Of a stretch of DNA of 64,000 bases, positions 16,534 to 25,348 are shown piece after piece. The translations under genes and the position numbers were made by a program. How positions within the stretch are numbered: position 1 is the first letter of the stretch; every line of letters starts with the position of its first letter. Under the pieces are notes generated by a model. It was given only the letters and a program-made list of their open reading frames with translations, had not been told where the DNA came from and did not search any database. The stretch comes from Streptomyces sp. CC208A (GTDB taxonomy: Bacteria > Actinomycetota > Actinomycetes > Streptomycetales > Streptomycetaceae). The stretch is taken from positions 1 through 64,000 of the forward strand of contig NZ_JASCXN010000025.1 in assembly GCF_030010625.1 (NCBI RefSeq), read 5' to 3'.

Positions 16534-17748
16534 ATGCGCATTCTGCTCGTCGGGGCCGGTGGCGTGGGGACCGCCGTCACCCGGATCGCCGCCCGCCGCT
16601 CCTTCTTCGACCGCATGGTGGTGGCCGACTACGACCTGTCCCGGGCCGAGGCGGCCGTCGCCGCGCTCGGCGAGACCGCCGGCGGCCGCTTCGCCGCCGC
16701 CCGGATCGACGCCTCCGACCAGGAGGCGGTCACCGCCCTCCTGGAGCGCGAGCGCTGCGACGTGCTCCTCAACGCGACCGACCCCCGCTTCGTCCTCCCG
16801 CTCTTCGAGGCGGCGCTGGCCGCCGGGGCGCACTACCTCGACATGGCGATGTCGCTGTCCCGGCCGCACCCGGAGCGCCCGTACGAGGAGTGCGGGGTGA
16901 AGCTCGGCGACGCCCAGTTCGAGCGGGCCCCGGAGTGGGAGAAGGCGGGGCGGCTCGCGCTCGTCGGCCTCGGCGTGGAGCCGGGCCTGTCGGACGTCTT
17001 CGCCCGTTACGCCGCCGAGGAACTCTTCGACACCATCGAGGAGATCGGGGTCCGCGACGGCGCGAACCTCACCGTCGACGGCTACGACTTCGCGCCCTCG
17101 TTCTCCATCTGGACGACGATCGAGGAGTGCCTGAACCCGCCGGTGGTCTGGGAGGCGGACCGCGGCTGGTTCACCACGCCGCCGTTCAGCGAACCGGAGG
17201 TCTTCGACTTCCCCGAGGGCATCGGCCCGGTGGAGTGCGTCAACGTGGAGCACGAGGAGGTGCTGCTGATCCCCCGCTGGGTGGACGCCCGCCGGGTCAC
17301 CTTCAAGTACGGCCTCGGCGAGGAGTTCATCCGGACGCTGAAGGAGCTGCACCGCGTGGGGCTCGACCGTACGGAGCCGGTGACGCTCCCGGACGGGACG
17401 CGGGTCTCCCCGCGCGACGTGGTCGCCGCCTCCCTGCCCGACCCGGCCACGCTCGGCGACCGGATGCGCGGCAAGACCTGTGCGGGCACCTGGGTGAAGG
17501 GCCTCAAGGACGGGGCACCGCGCGAGGTGTACCTGTACCACGTGGTCGACAACGAGTGGTCGATGCGCGAGTACGGCTCCCAGGCCGTGGTCTGGCAGAC
17601 CGCCGTCAACCCGGTCGTCGCCCTCGAACTGCTCGCCACCGGCGTCTGGTCCGGCTCGGGCGTCCTCGGCGCCGAGGCCCTCGACCCGCGCCCCTTCCTG
17701 GACCTGCTCACCGCGTACGGGTCCCCCTGGGGTCTGCGCGAGCAGTAG
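16534..17748 (+). CDS. Saccharopine-dehydrogenase-like NAD(P)-binding protein
   Basis: This 404-aa protein starts with a Rossmann nucleotide-binding motif (MRILLVGAGGVGTAV) and continues in the style of saccharopine dehydrogenase/homospermidine synthase-like proteins (VLLNATDPRFVLPLFEAAL; GVEPGLSDVFARYAA; NEWSMREYGSQAV). The family start is usually MRxLLVGAGGVG, so I chose 16534. An ATG at 16477 would add 19 residues that include a TTA codon. Neither start has a good ribosome-binding site. It probably acts in amino-acid or polyamine metabolism and is probably controlled by the divergent TetR. Confidence 0.8.
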   Translation: MRILLVGAGGVGTAVTRIAARRSFFDRMVVADYDLSRAEAAVAALGETAGGRFAAARIDASDQEAVTALLERERCDVLLNATDPRFVLPLFEAALAAGAHYLDMAMSLSRPHPERPYEECGVKLGDAQFERAPEWEKAGRLALVGLGVEPGLSDVFARYAAEELFDTIEEIGVRDGANLTVDGYDFAPSFSIWTTIEECLNPPVVWEADRGWFTTPPFSEPEVFDFPEGIGPVECVNVEHEEVLLIPRWVDARRVTFKYGLGEEFIRTLKELHRVGLDRTEPVTLPDGTRVSPRDVVAASLPDPATLGDRMRGKTCAGTWVKGLKDGAPREVYLYHVVDNEWSMREYGSQAVVWQTAVNPVVALELLATGVWSGSGVLGAEALDPRPFLDLLTAYGSPWGLREQ

Positions 17749-17815
17749 GGGCCGTTCGCTCCGGCGGGGCTGTCCGTGCCTCGCGTTGTCAGTGCCCCGC
17801 GCCACAATCGGAACC

Positions 17816-18991
17816 ATGACCGCGACCAGCCGATCCTCCGTCCTCACGCCCCGTGCGCTCAACCGGGCCACGCTCGCCCGGCAGTTGCTGCTCGCGCGGG
17901 AGCCGGTCTCCGTGGAGGAGGCGGTCCGGCGGGTGGTGGCGCTCCAGGCGCAGCTGCCCGGCTCGCCGTACGTGGCGCTGTGGAACAGGGTCGCGGGCTT
18001 CGACCCGGCCGGGCTCGACGCCGCCGTCGGCGGGTTCCGGCTGGTCCGCTCGACCCTGATGCGGATCACCCTGCACCTGGTGCGGGCCGAGGACTACCGG
18101 CCGTTCCGGGAGGCGGTGGAGCCGACGCTGCGCGGGAGCCGGCTGCGGGACCGGAGGTTCACGGAGACCGGGATCACGCCGGACGACGCCGACGCGCTCC
18201 TTCCGGAGCTCCTGGCGTACGCGGACCGGCCCCGTACCGGCGAGGAACTGCGCGCGCGTGCCGAGGAGTTGTGGGGCGGAGGGGACCTCACACCGGCGGC
18301 GGGCCGGATGCTGCGGCAGTACGCGCCGCTGTGGCACCTGCCGAGCGGTCCGCCGTGGCAGTACGGTACCTCCCCGGCCTTCGTCGCGTCCGGCCCCGAG
18401 CCGGTGGCGACGGACCCGGAGGCGGCGGCCGAGGGCCTGGAGACGCTGGCCCGCCGCTATCTGGCGGGCTTCGGGCCCGCGTCGGCGGCGGACCTGGCCC
18501 AGTTCGGCCTGGTGCAGCGCGGCCGGGCCCGGGCGGCCCTTGACGCGCTGGTCCGCGCGGGTGCGGCGGAGGTGCTCGCGGGGCCGGACGGGGCGGTGCT
18601 GTACGACCTGCCGGGGGCGGTCCGCCCGGACAGCGAAGCCCCGGCCCCGCCGCGCCTGATGGCGATGTGGGACAGCACCCTCCTCGCGTACGCGGACCGG
18701 AGCCGGATCGTCCCCGCCGCGTACCGCAAGCACGTCATACGGATCAACGGCGACGTGCTGCCGACGCTCCTGGTCGACGGGTACGTGGCCGGGGCCTGGC
18801 GGCCGGTCGAGGGCGGGATCGAGGCGGCGGTCTTCCACCCGCTGACGGCCGGCGACTGGGACGGGCTCGCGGCCGAGGCGGCCTCCCTGGGAAGGCTGCT
18901 CGCCGACCGCGACCCGCGGGTGTACCGGCGGCACGACCACTGGTGGACGAAGGGCCTGCCGGCGGTCGAGACCCGGCTGCTGCCCTGCTGA
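17816..18991 (+). CDS. AlkZ/YcaQ-like winged-helix DNA glycosylase family protein
   Basis: This 391-aa protein belongs to the HTH_42 winged-helix family that includes the alkyl-DNA glycosylases AlkZ and YcaQ. The Q-x-Q motif used for catalysis in AlkZ is present as Gln44-Ala-Gln46 in ALQAQLPGSPYVALW. The C-terminal region has PRLMAMWDSTLLAYADRSRI and VLPTLLVDGYVAGAW, also family-typical. In Streptomyces such genes protect against alkylating natural products or are general repair paralogues. The gene stands alone; no alkylating-agent cluster is visible. Confidence 0.82.
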   Translation: MTATSRSSVLTPRALNRATLARQLLLAREPVSVEEAVRRVVALQAQLPGSPYVALWNRVAGFDPAGLDAAVGGFRLVRSTLMRITLHLVRAEDYRPFREAVEPTLRGSRLRDRRFTETGITPDDADALLPELLAYADRPRTGEELRARAEELWGGGDLTPAAGRMLRQYAPLWHLPSGPPWQYGTSPAFVASGPEPVATDPEAAAEGLETLARRYLAGFGPASAADLAQFGLVQRGRARAALDALVRAGAAEVLAGPDGAVLYDLPGAVRPDSEAPAPPRLMAMWDSTLLAYADRSRIVPAAYRKHVIRINGDVLPTLLVDGYVAGAWRPVEGGIEAAVFHPLTAGDWDGLAAEAASLGRLLADRDPRVYRRHDHWWTKGLPAVETRLLPC

Positions 18992-19174
18992 GCCCGCCCT
19001 GCGGCCCGTACCCCTTGGGGCTCGGGGGAGGCTTGCCAGCCACCTGGAAGCCACCTATCTTCGAGCCACACCTACGGACCGGGATGCTCGTCAGTCCCGG
19101 GGCGGTCCGCCTCTCACGGGCCGGACGGCGGGGAGCGCACCACCGCGGGACGCGGTCGCGCTGGACGCCGGGCG

Positions 19175-19189
19175 TACGGGATATCCGTA
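19175..19189. promoter_or_regulatory. Imperfect palindrome upstream of urate oxidase
   Basis: TACGGGATATCCGTA has perfect 5-bp arms (TACGG/CCGTA) around GATAT and ends 28 bp before the urate oxidase ATG. It could be an operator for a MarR- or GntR-type purine regulator. No candidate regulator is adjacent. Confidence 0.3.
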
Positions 19190-19216
19190 TCCACGTACCC
19201 GCAGGAGCTGAGCTGC

Positions 19217-20137
19217 ATGAGCAAGCACGTCCTGGCCCAGAACCAGTACGGCAAGGCCGAGAACCGCATCGTCAGGATCGCCCGCAAGGGCGGCGAGGAC
19301 GGCGCCTGGCACGAGATCCGCGACCTGAACGTGTCGGTGGCGCTGCGCGGCGAGTACCGCGACGTCCACCTGACCGGCGACAACGCCAACTGCCTGCCGA
19401 CCGACACCACCAAGAACACCGTCTACGCCTTCGCCAAGGAGCACGGCATCGCCTCCCCCGAGGCGTTCGCGATCCTCCTCGCCAAGCACTTCGTGAACTC
19501 CCGGTCGGTGATCCGCGAGGCGCAGATCCGCGTCGAGGAGTTCGCCTGGGAGCGGATCCCGGTCCCGACCCGCAAGGAGCAGCACTCCTTCGTCCGCAAG
19601 GGCCAGGAGGTGCGCACCGCGCAGGTCACCTACAGCGAGACCACCGGCCTCCAGGTGCTGTCCGGCCTGAAGGAGCTGACGGTGATGAACTCGACCGACT
19701 CCGAGTTCCACGGCTTCATCAAGGACGAGTACACGACGCTCCAGGAGGCGTACGACCGGATCCTGGCCACCAAGGTCACCGCCCGCTGGGCGAACTCGGC
19801 CCCGGCGGCGGCGGACCCGGAGCACGACTGGGACCGCTCGTACCAGAAGGTCCGCCGCCACATGCTTGAGGCGTTCGCGGAGACGTACAGCTACTCGCTC
19901 CAGCAGACCCTGCACGCGATGGCCTGCCGGGTGCTCGACCACGTGCCGACGGTCAACGAGGTGCGGCTCAACCTGCCGAACAAGCACCACTTCCTGGTGG
20001 ACCTGGAGCCCTTCGGCCTGAAGAACGACAACGAGGTGTACTACGCGGCGGACCGCATGTACGGCCTCATCGAGGGCACCGTGCACCGCGACGGCGTCCA
20101 GCCGGTGATCGCCACCAGCGACTGGATCACCGCCTGA
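19217..20137 (+). CDS. Urate oxidase (uricase)
   Basis: This 306-aa protein is a cofactor-free urate oxidase, which converts uric acid to 5-hydroxyisourate. The N-terminal active-site segment with Lys13 (NQYGKAENR), the catalytic Thr region NCLPTDTTKNTVYAF, the SGLKELTVMNSTDSEFHGF loop and the C-terminal NKHHFLVDL are all present and intact. The length is normal. GCAGGAG precedes the ATG. The other purine-catabolic genes are not adjacent, though a PucR/CdaR-type regulator lies 3 kb downstream. Confidence 0.95.
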   Translation: MSKHVLAQNQYGKAENRIVRIARKGGEDGAWHEIRDLNVSVALRGEYRDVHLTGDNANCLPTDTTKNTVYAFAKEHGIASPEAFAILLAKHFVNSRSVIREAQIRVEEFAWERIPVPTRKEQHSFVRKGQEVRTAQVTYSETTGLQVLSGLKELTVMNSTDSEFHGFIKDEYTTLQEAYDRILATKVTARWANSAPAAADPEHDWDRSYQKVRRHMLEAFAETYSYSLQQTLHAMACRVLDHVPTVNEVRLNLPNKHHFLVDLEPFGLKNDNEVYYAADRMYGLIEGTVHRDGVQPVIATSDWITA

Positions 20138-20150
20138 CGGCGGCCCGGTC

Positions 20151-20504
20151 TCACAGCAGCCCGGCCGCCTCGGTTCCCAGCCATACGGCTCCGAGCCCGG
20201 CGGTCAGGCTGCCCGCCACGTTCAGGGCCGCGTAGCCCTTCGCGCCGCCCTCGTACAGCTTCAGCGTCTCGTACGAGAAGGTCGAGTACGTGGTGAGGGC
20301 ACCGCACAGGCCGGTGCCGAGCAGCAGCTGGGCCTGCGCCGAGGTGACGCCGGTGAGCAGGCCGAGCACGAACGAGCCCGCCACGTTGACGGTGAAGGTC
20401 CCCCAGGGGAAGACCGAGTCGTGGCGGGCCTGCACGGCCCGGTCGGTGAGGTAGCGGAGGGGCGCGCCCACGGCGGCGCCGAGGACGACGAACAGCCAGT
20501 TCAC
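20151..20504 (-). CDS. crcB: Fluoride channel CrcB/Fluc (subunit 1)
   Basis: This 117-aa protein has four membrane helices with Fluc hallmarks: GAAVGAPLRYL near the start, the conserved Asn in FTVNVAGSFVLG, and GALTTYSTFSYET in the third helix. It is the last gene of a three-gene operon and its GTG overlaps the stop of DUF190 by GTGA. Two crcB genes in one operon usually form a heterodimeric channel that lowers cytoplasmic fluoride. Its end lies 13 bp from the convergent urate oxidase stop. Confidence 0.92.
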   Translation of the reverse strand: MNWLFVVLGAAVGAPLRYLTDRAVQARHDSVFPWGTFTVNVAGSFVLGLLTGVTSAQAQLLLGTGLCGALTTYSTFSYETLKLYEGGAKGYAALNVAGSLTAGLGAVWLGTEAAGLL

Positions 20505-20890
20505 TCCGGCGACTCCCCTGACGCGTCGTCGTGGTCACGGCCCGGCAGGCGGACCGCCTCGCAGGCGTCGAGGAGGACCAGACCGTCCGTCACCAGGGTC
20601 TCCAGCTCCGGCAGGAAGGCGCGGACGCGCTCCTCCTCGTCCACGATCAGGATCGCGACCGGCAGGTCCTCGCTGAGCGAGAGGAGCCGGGCGGTGTGGA
20701 TGCGGGAGGAGCCGCCGAAGCCCTCGACGCCCCGGAAGACGGAGGCGCCGGCGAGACCGGCGGCGTGGGCGCGGTGCACGATCTCGGTGAAGAGCGGGCG
20801 GTGGTGCCGGGTGTCGTTCTCGCCGACGACGATCGTCAGGCGCAGCGCCGCCCGACCGGTGGGCCGCGCCGGTTCCTGTCGCCGTGTCAT
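20501..20890 (-). CDS. DUF190 protein between two crcB genes
   Basis: This 129-aa protein matches DUF190: a ferredoxin-like, PII-like fold with LRLTIVVGENDTRHHRPLF, GLAGASVFRGVEGFGG, HTARLLSLSEDLPVAILIVD and the C-terminal LVLLDACEAVRL. DUF190 genes commonly sit with crcB and probably regulate or assist the channel. It overlaps both neighbours by four bases (ATGA upstream, GTGA downstream), so the three proteins are translationally coupled. Confidence 0.88.
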   Translation of the reverse strand: MTRRQEPARPTGRAALRLTIVVGENDTRHHRPLFTEIVHRAHAAGLAGASVFRGVEGFGGSSRIHTARLLSLSEDLPVAILIVDEEERVRAFLPELETLVTDGLVLLDACEAVRLPGRDHDDASGESPE

Positions 20891-21300
20891 GCCGTCTCCC
20901 TCCGTACCCACACGGCCCGGCCCGCCGCGACGCCCGCGACGACGGCGGCGAGCGCGGTGAGCAGGGTCCCGCCCAGGTAGAGGACGCCTGCGACGGTGCT
21001 GTCCGCGCCGAGGAGGCGCCGGGTGTCGAGGGCGTACGTCGAGAAGGTGGTGAAGCCGCCGCAGAACCCGGTGCCGAGGAAGGGCCGCAGGAGCGGGTGC
21101 GGGGCGGTGGGGGCCTCGGTGGCGAGGACCATGAGCAGCCCGAGCAGGGCGCAGCCGACCGCGTTGACCGCGAAGACCGCCCAGGGGAAGGCGCCGGGCG
21201 CGGCCGGCCAGAGGAGGGCCGCCGCGTAGCGGGCGGACGCGCCGAGCACACCGCCGGCGGCGACCACCGCGACGACCGGCGCCTGCTCCCGCATTCCCAT
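20887..21300 (-). CDS. crcB: Fluoride channel CrcB/Fluc (subunit 2), first gene of the operon
   Basis: This 137-aa four-helix protein has the Fluc landmarks GGVLGASARYA, FAVNAVGCALLG and GGFTTFSTYALDT. It opens the crcB-DUF190-crcB operon and differs clearly from the second CrcB, as expected of the two halves of a heterodimer. The leader upstream of 21300 was inspected for the fluoride (crcB-motif) riboswitch and I could not recognise one. Confidence 0.92.
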   Translation of the reverse strand: MGMREQAPVVAVVAAGGVLGASARYAAALLWPAAPGAFPWAVFAVNAVGCALLGLLMVLATEAPTAPHPLLRPFLGTGFCGGFTTFSTYALDTRRLLGADSTVAGVLYLGGTLLTALAAVVAGVAAGRAVWVRRETA

Positions 21301-21823
21301 ACCCCCAGGTTAAGGGGGCGGCCGTTCCCGGGTTGAGGGAGCGGTGCGCGGAGCGAGGAGCGAGGCGCACGGGCGTGGTACCGGCCTGGGGCATTAACCG
21401 GGTCCCGCCCGTGCCGCCTCGCTCCGCGATGGTCCGGCGACGGAGCGCAACCGGTCAAAGCCGGGCCGCCGAGTCTGTCAGCTCCCCCGCTCCGCTCCCG
21501 GGAGCTGTCCGGAACCGGCCGCCCCGGGGGCGAGTACCGGCCAACCCCTGACGGGGCCGAGGGGTGTGGGCGGACCACCACCCCGGGTGCCGGGAGGTGT
21601 GCGCGGGGCCTCCCCGAGGCCGTGCGGAGCCGGTTCCGGACCCCGCCCCGGCCCCTACGGGCGGGACGGAAGCGCAGGTCAGGGGCGGGGCGGTGGTCCG
21701 GCCACCATCAGGCGGCCGTTTCGGGTGCCGGGTCCACCTCGTCGGGAAGGGCGGAGACGGGCGACGGTGGAGGGGCAGCGGGAGGCAGCTGCGCATCCCT
21801 CGGGCAGGACGGGCAGGAGTGTC
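21301..21823. other. 523-bp intergenic region between divergent crcB operon and transposase-like gene
   Basis: This stretch is GC-rich and carries several short inverted repeats, for example GGAGCGAGGAGCGAGG with its complement GCCTCGCTCCGC about 60 bp later. No convincing ORF with a ribosome-binding site, no tRNA and no terminal repeats of an insertion sequence were seen. It should hold the two divergent promoters. Confidence 0.4.
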
Positions 21824-23083
21824 GTGAGTACATCCGTCGCAATCAAGCGCGGGTCGGCCGGCGTGGCCGCTCCGTCGACCGTGCCGCGGCCCCGCGTCCG
21901 TGCCCTCCCCCGGGCCGCGGCCCCCCGCCCCGGCGAGGACGTCTACACCGGGCTGACCTCCGCGCTCTTCTCCGGTTTCGCCCGCCGCGACCAGCGGATG
22001 AAGGCCGAGCAGTACCTCCACGGGCTGCTGACCGCGCAGGGCCGCAAGTCGATCCGGAACATCGCCGCGCAGTTCGGTGGTCCGGCGGCCGAGCAGAGCC
22101 TGCACCACTTCATCTCCACCTCTCCCTGGGACTGGCAGCCGATGCGGGCCTCGCTCGGGCGGTTCCTGGAGCGTCGCGGGCACCCGCAGGCGTGGGTGGT
22201 GCGGCCGATGCCGATCCCGAAGACGGGCGCGCTGTCGGTGGGCGTGGACCGGCGCTTCGACCCGGAGCGCGGGCAGGTCTTCCAGGGTCAGCAGGCCTTC
22301 GGCGTGTGGTTCGCGGGCGAGGAGCTGAGCGCGCCGGTCAACTGGCGGCTGTTCCTGCCGGATCCGTGGGTGAACGACCGTACGCGGCGCGACCGCGCGG
22401 AGGTTCCCGACGAGGCCGGCGAGGAGACGCTGGAGGAGTGCGCGGTCACCGCGGCGCTCGACACCGCGAGCTGGACCGACATCACCCGCAAGCCGGTGGT
22501 CCTCGACATCCGGGGTGGTGCGGGCCGGGCGGCGCTGACCCGGCTGGCGGCGGCCGGGGTGCCGGTGGTGGCGCGGATCGGGGCCGGCTCGCGGATGGCG
22601 ATCGCGGACCGCTCGCTGCCCGGTTTCGGCGCGGGCCCGATGCAGGCGGCGCAGATACTGGAGTCCCTGAAGGGGCTGCGCAGGCCGGTGAGCTGGGTGG
22701 ACACGGTCGGCGGCGCGCGGACCTCGCGCACCTCGCTGGCCCTGGCCGTGCGGGTCGCGCTGCCTTCCCCCGGCGGGGAGCGGATGCGGCCGCTGATGCT
22801 GCTCGGCGAGTGGGACGACCCGCGCCGGGGCCCGGCCCGGGTGTGGATCAGCGACCTGACGCAGTCGACCGTCGGTTCGCTGCTGCGGCTCACGAAGCTG
22901 ACGCACCGGGTGGAGCGGGACTTCGCCGCGATCGGTGAGGAGGCGGGGCTGCGGGACTTCGTGGGCCGCTCGTACCGGGGCTGGCACCGGCACATCACGC
23001 TGGCCTCGGCCGCGCACACGGCGACGGTGCTCGGCGCGACGTGGGAGACGGCGGGGTACGGCACCGGCCGCGCGGCCGGCTGA
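21824..23083 (+). CDS. IS701-like transposase-derived protein, probably domesticated
   Basis: This 419-aa protein aligns by eye with IS701-family (DDE_5) transposases, including AEQYLHGLLTAQGRKSIRNIA, SLHHFISTSPWDW, APVNWRLFLPDPWVNDRTRR and GLRDFVGRSYRGWHRHITL. Active members have Asp-Asp-Thr-Gly before GxHSVGV; here the region reads PMPIPKTGALSVGV, so the first catalytic Asp is missing. No inverted repeats or target duplication flank it. AGGAG precedes the GTG start. This looks like an exapted transposase fold, possibly DNA-binding. Confidence 0.78.
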   Translation: MSTSVAIKRGSAGVAAPSTVPRPRVRALPRAAAPRPGEDVYTGLTSALFSGFARRDQRMKAEQYLHGLLTAQGRKSIRNIAAQFGGPAAEQSLHHFISTSPWDWQPMRASLGRFLERRGHPQAWVVRPMPIPKTGALSVGVDRRFDPERGQVFQGQQAFGVWFAGEELSAPVNWRLFLPDPWVNDRTRRDRAEVPDEAGEETLEECAVTAALDTASWTDITRKPVVLDIRGGAGRAALTRLAAAGVPVVARIGAGSRMAIADRSLPGFGAGPMQAAQILESLKGLRRPVSWVDTVGGARTSRTSLALAVRVALPSPGGERMRPLMLLGEWDDPRRGPARVWISDLTQSTVGSLLRLTKLTHRVERDFAAIGEEAGLRDFVGRSYRGWHRHITLASAAHTATVLGATWETAGYGTGRAAG

Positions 23084-23129
23084 CGCCTCCTCAGCCGCCG
23101 GCCCTGCTCCACGCGCGCGTGGGCGGGGT

Positions 23130-25181
23130 TCAGTCCGCGGGGCCGGCCGGGGGGCGGGCCGGGGCGGTGGCGGCGCGGCGGCGGGCCAGGACCTCGCGGG
23201 TGCGCTGGAGTTTCAGGGCGAGCTGGACCTCCAGGACCTGGCCGGGCTTCTGCCAGGAGGGGCCGAGGAGTTCGCCGATGCGCTCCAGGCGGCGGGAGAC
23301 CGTGTTGGGGTGGACGTGCAGGGCCTCGGCCGCGTTGGTGGGGCTGGAGCCGGAGGCGAAGTACGCCTCCAGGGTGCGGGTGAGGTCGGTGAGCCGTTCG
23401 GCGTCGTAGTCGAGGACGGGCCCGATCGCGTTCTCCACGAAGCCGTCCACGTCGTGGTCGTCGGAGAGCAGCATCCCGAGGAAGCCGAGGTCGGCGACGC
23501 CCGCGGCGGAGCCCGTGCCGCCGAGGGCGCTCATCGCGTCGAGGCAGCGCAGGGCCTCCGCGTACAGCGGTCCGACGGCGTCGGGGCCGCCGCCGGGTCC
23601 GGTGGCGGCGACGGAGACGGGGTGGCCGAGGAGCGGGGTGAGCTCCTCGGAGACGGCGGAGGCGGCGGCGGAGGCGTCCACGCCGGGGAGCAGCAGCACG
23701 ATGCAGCCGCCCTGCACGGTCTTGAGGCCGGAGAGGCGGTACGCGTACGAGGACGCCCAGACCACGGCCCGGCCCTGCTCGCCGCCCTCCGGCCGGGCGA
23801 CCACGAGGACGTGCGGTTTGCGCAGGTCCACGCCGAGGCGCCGGGCGCGCCGGGCGATCTGCTGCGGGGCGTGCGGCGGGTCGGCGATGAGGTCGTCGAG
23901 GAGTTCGTCGCGGACGGGTCCTTCGGCGACGGCGGTGGAGCGCTGCATGAGGAGGAGCAGGGCGACGGACTGGGCGACGAGTTCGAGGAGCCGTTCGTCC
24001 TCGTCGGTGAGGCCGCCCTCGGCGCGGACCACCAGGCCGCCGAGGTCCTCGGAGCCTGCGAGGACCGGGGCGACCCAGACGGAGTCGGCGGCGAGGACGG
24101 GGCGGCGGCCGGCGTGGGCGTCGAGGGACGCCTTGGCGACGGCGTCCTCGTCGAGGTCGGGGAAGTCACCGCTGACGGCGAGGCGGTGGCCGCCGGGGTC
24201 GCGGACCATCACGGCGGCGTCGAGGGCGTCGCCCGCGGCCATGGCGACGTGCGGGAGGTCGCCGCCGGCGAGGACCAGGTTCATGATCCGGCCGTGGGCC
24301 TCGCCGACGTGCCGCATCCGGGCGAGGCTGGTGCGCACGCGCGCGCTGTCCCGCTCCAGTTCGAGGAGTTCGGCGCGGGTGCGGTCGAGGAGGCCGGCCT
24401 TCTCGACGGCGAGGGCGGCCAGGTCGGCGAGGGCGCCGAGCAGGGCGATCTCCTGCGGGGTGTGGTCGCGGACCCGGCGGTCGGCGCCGAAGAGGGCGCC
24501 GATGACGGAGTCCCCGCTGCGCAGCGGCACGGCGACGATGGCGCGCAGCCCTTCGGCGCGGACGGCCTCGTCGCCCGGGTCGACGACCTCGGCGTCGTCG
24601 AGCGCGGCGGCCGGGTCGGGGGCCTCGCCGCTGGTGAACCGCTCGTCGGCCGGGTAGTCGGGGGTCCAGATGGGTTCGCCGGTGCGCTGGACGATGCCGC
24701 CGAGGCAGTTGCCGGCGCCGATGCGCAGCCCCACGCTGAGGCCGGGTCCGGTGGTGTCGCCGGTGTCGCCGCCGGTGCGGGAGCCTTCGGTGACACGGAT
24801 GTAGCAGGCGCCCTCGGGGCCGCGGAGGGTCACGTACGCCATGTCGAGGCCGAGGAGGCGACGGGCCCGGCGGGTGACGATCCGGAGCAGGCCGTCCAGG
24901 TCGTAGCTGAGCGTCAGGTCGCGGGCGGTGTCGGTGAGTACGGCGAGGGAGGCGCCGCTGCGGGCGGCCCGGGCGCGGTCGGTGGCGCGCTCGTCGTGGA
25001 GGGAGCGGGCGAGGGCGACGGCCCTTTCCAGTCTGCCGAGGCCGGCCTCGTCGAGTCCGGCGAGCCTGGCCTCGTCGAGCAGGGTCTCGAACTGGCCGGG
25101 CAGGCCCTGTCCTGCCAGTAGTTCCAGGACCGCGAGCAGCGCGTCGGCGCCCGCGCCCGCATCGGCGCCGTGCGTCTCCAT
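23130..25181 (-). CDS. GAF-domain PucR/CdaR-family transcriptional regulator
   Basis: This 683-aa regulator has an N-terminal helical segment, a GAF domain (about 85-260, from SLAVLTDTARDLTLSYDLDG to PLRSGDSVIGALFGAD), a second GAF-like sensor region (about 300-410) and a C-terminal PucR-type HTH (about 620-660, LEAYFASGSSPTNAAEALHV then NTVSRRLERIGELL). Such proteins respond to small ligands and often control purine or carbon catabolism. The gene is monocistronic and its target is not evident. Confidence 0.85.
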   Translation of the reverse strand: METHGADAGAGADALLAVLELLAGQGLPGQFETLLDEARLAGLDEAGLGRLERAVALARSLHDERATDRARAARSGASLAVLTDTARDLTLSYDLDGLLRIVTRRARRLLGLDMAYVTLRGPEGACYIRVTEGSRTGGDTGDTTGPGLSVGLRIGAGNCLGGIVQRTGEPIWTPDYPADERFTSGEAPDPAAALDDAEVVDPGDEAVRAEGLRAIVAVPLRSGDSVIGALFGADRRVRDHTPQEIALLGALADLAALAVEKAGLLDRTRAELLELERDSARVRTSLARMRHVGEAHGRIMNLVLAGGDLPHVAMAAGDALDAAVMVRDPGGHRLAVSGDFPDLDEDAVAKASLDAHAGRRPVLAADSVWVAPVLAGSEDLGGLVVRAEGGLTDEDERLLELVAQSVALLLLMQRSTAVAEGPVRDELLDDLIADPPHAPQQIARRARRLGVDLRKPHVLVVARPEGGEQGRAVVWASSYAYRLSGLKTVQGGCIVLLLPGVDASAAASAVSEELTPLLGHPVSVAATGPGGGPDAVGPLYAEALRCLDAMSALGGTGSAAGVADLGFLGMLLSDDHDVDGFVENAIGPVLDYDAERLTDLTRTLEAYFASGSSPTNAAEALHVHPNTVSRRLERIGELLGPSWQKPGQVLEVQLALKLQRTREVLARRRAATAPARPPAGPAD

Positions 25182-25348
25182 GGCCCCACCCCCGTAGTCG
25201 AGCTTAAATCGGGCACCTCGGAGGAAACCCGTCCTGACGGCCGAAACTAATTCGGTCCCGGGAGCGGGTCAACGGTGACGTGCGGCACTTCATTCCCCCA
25301 GTGGTTCCCCCGGGTCGGGTTCCCGCCACCGACGGAGCCGAGGGGCCG

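Noticed and set aside
21301..21500. Fluoride riboswitch ahead of crcB
   Set aside because: The region was read on the minus strand and the conserved crcB-motif elements were not recognised.
21301..23140. Intact insertion sequence around the transposase-like gene
   Set aside because: No terminal inverted repeats or target-site duplication were found, and the catalytic Asp is missing.
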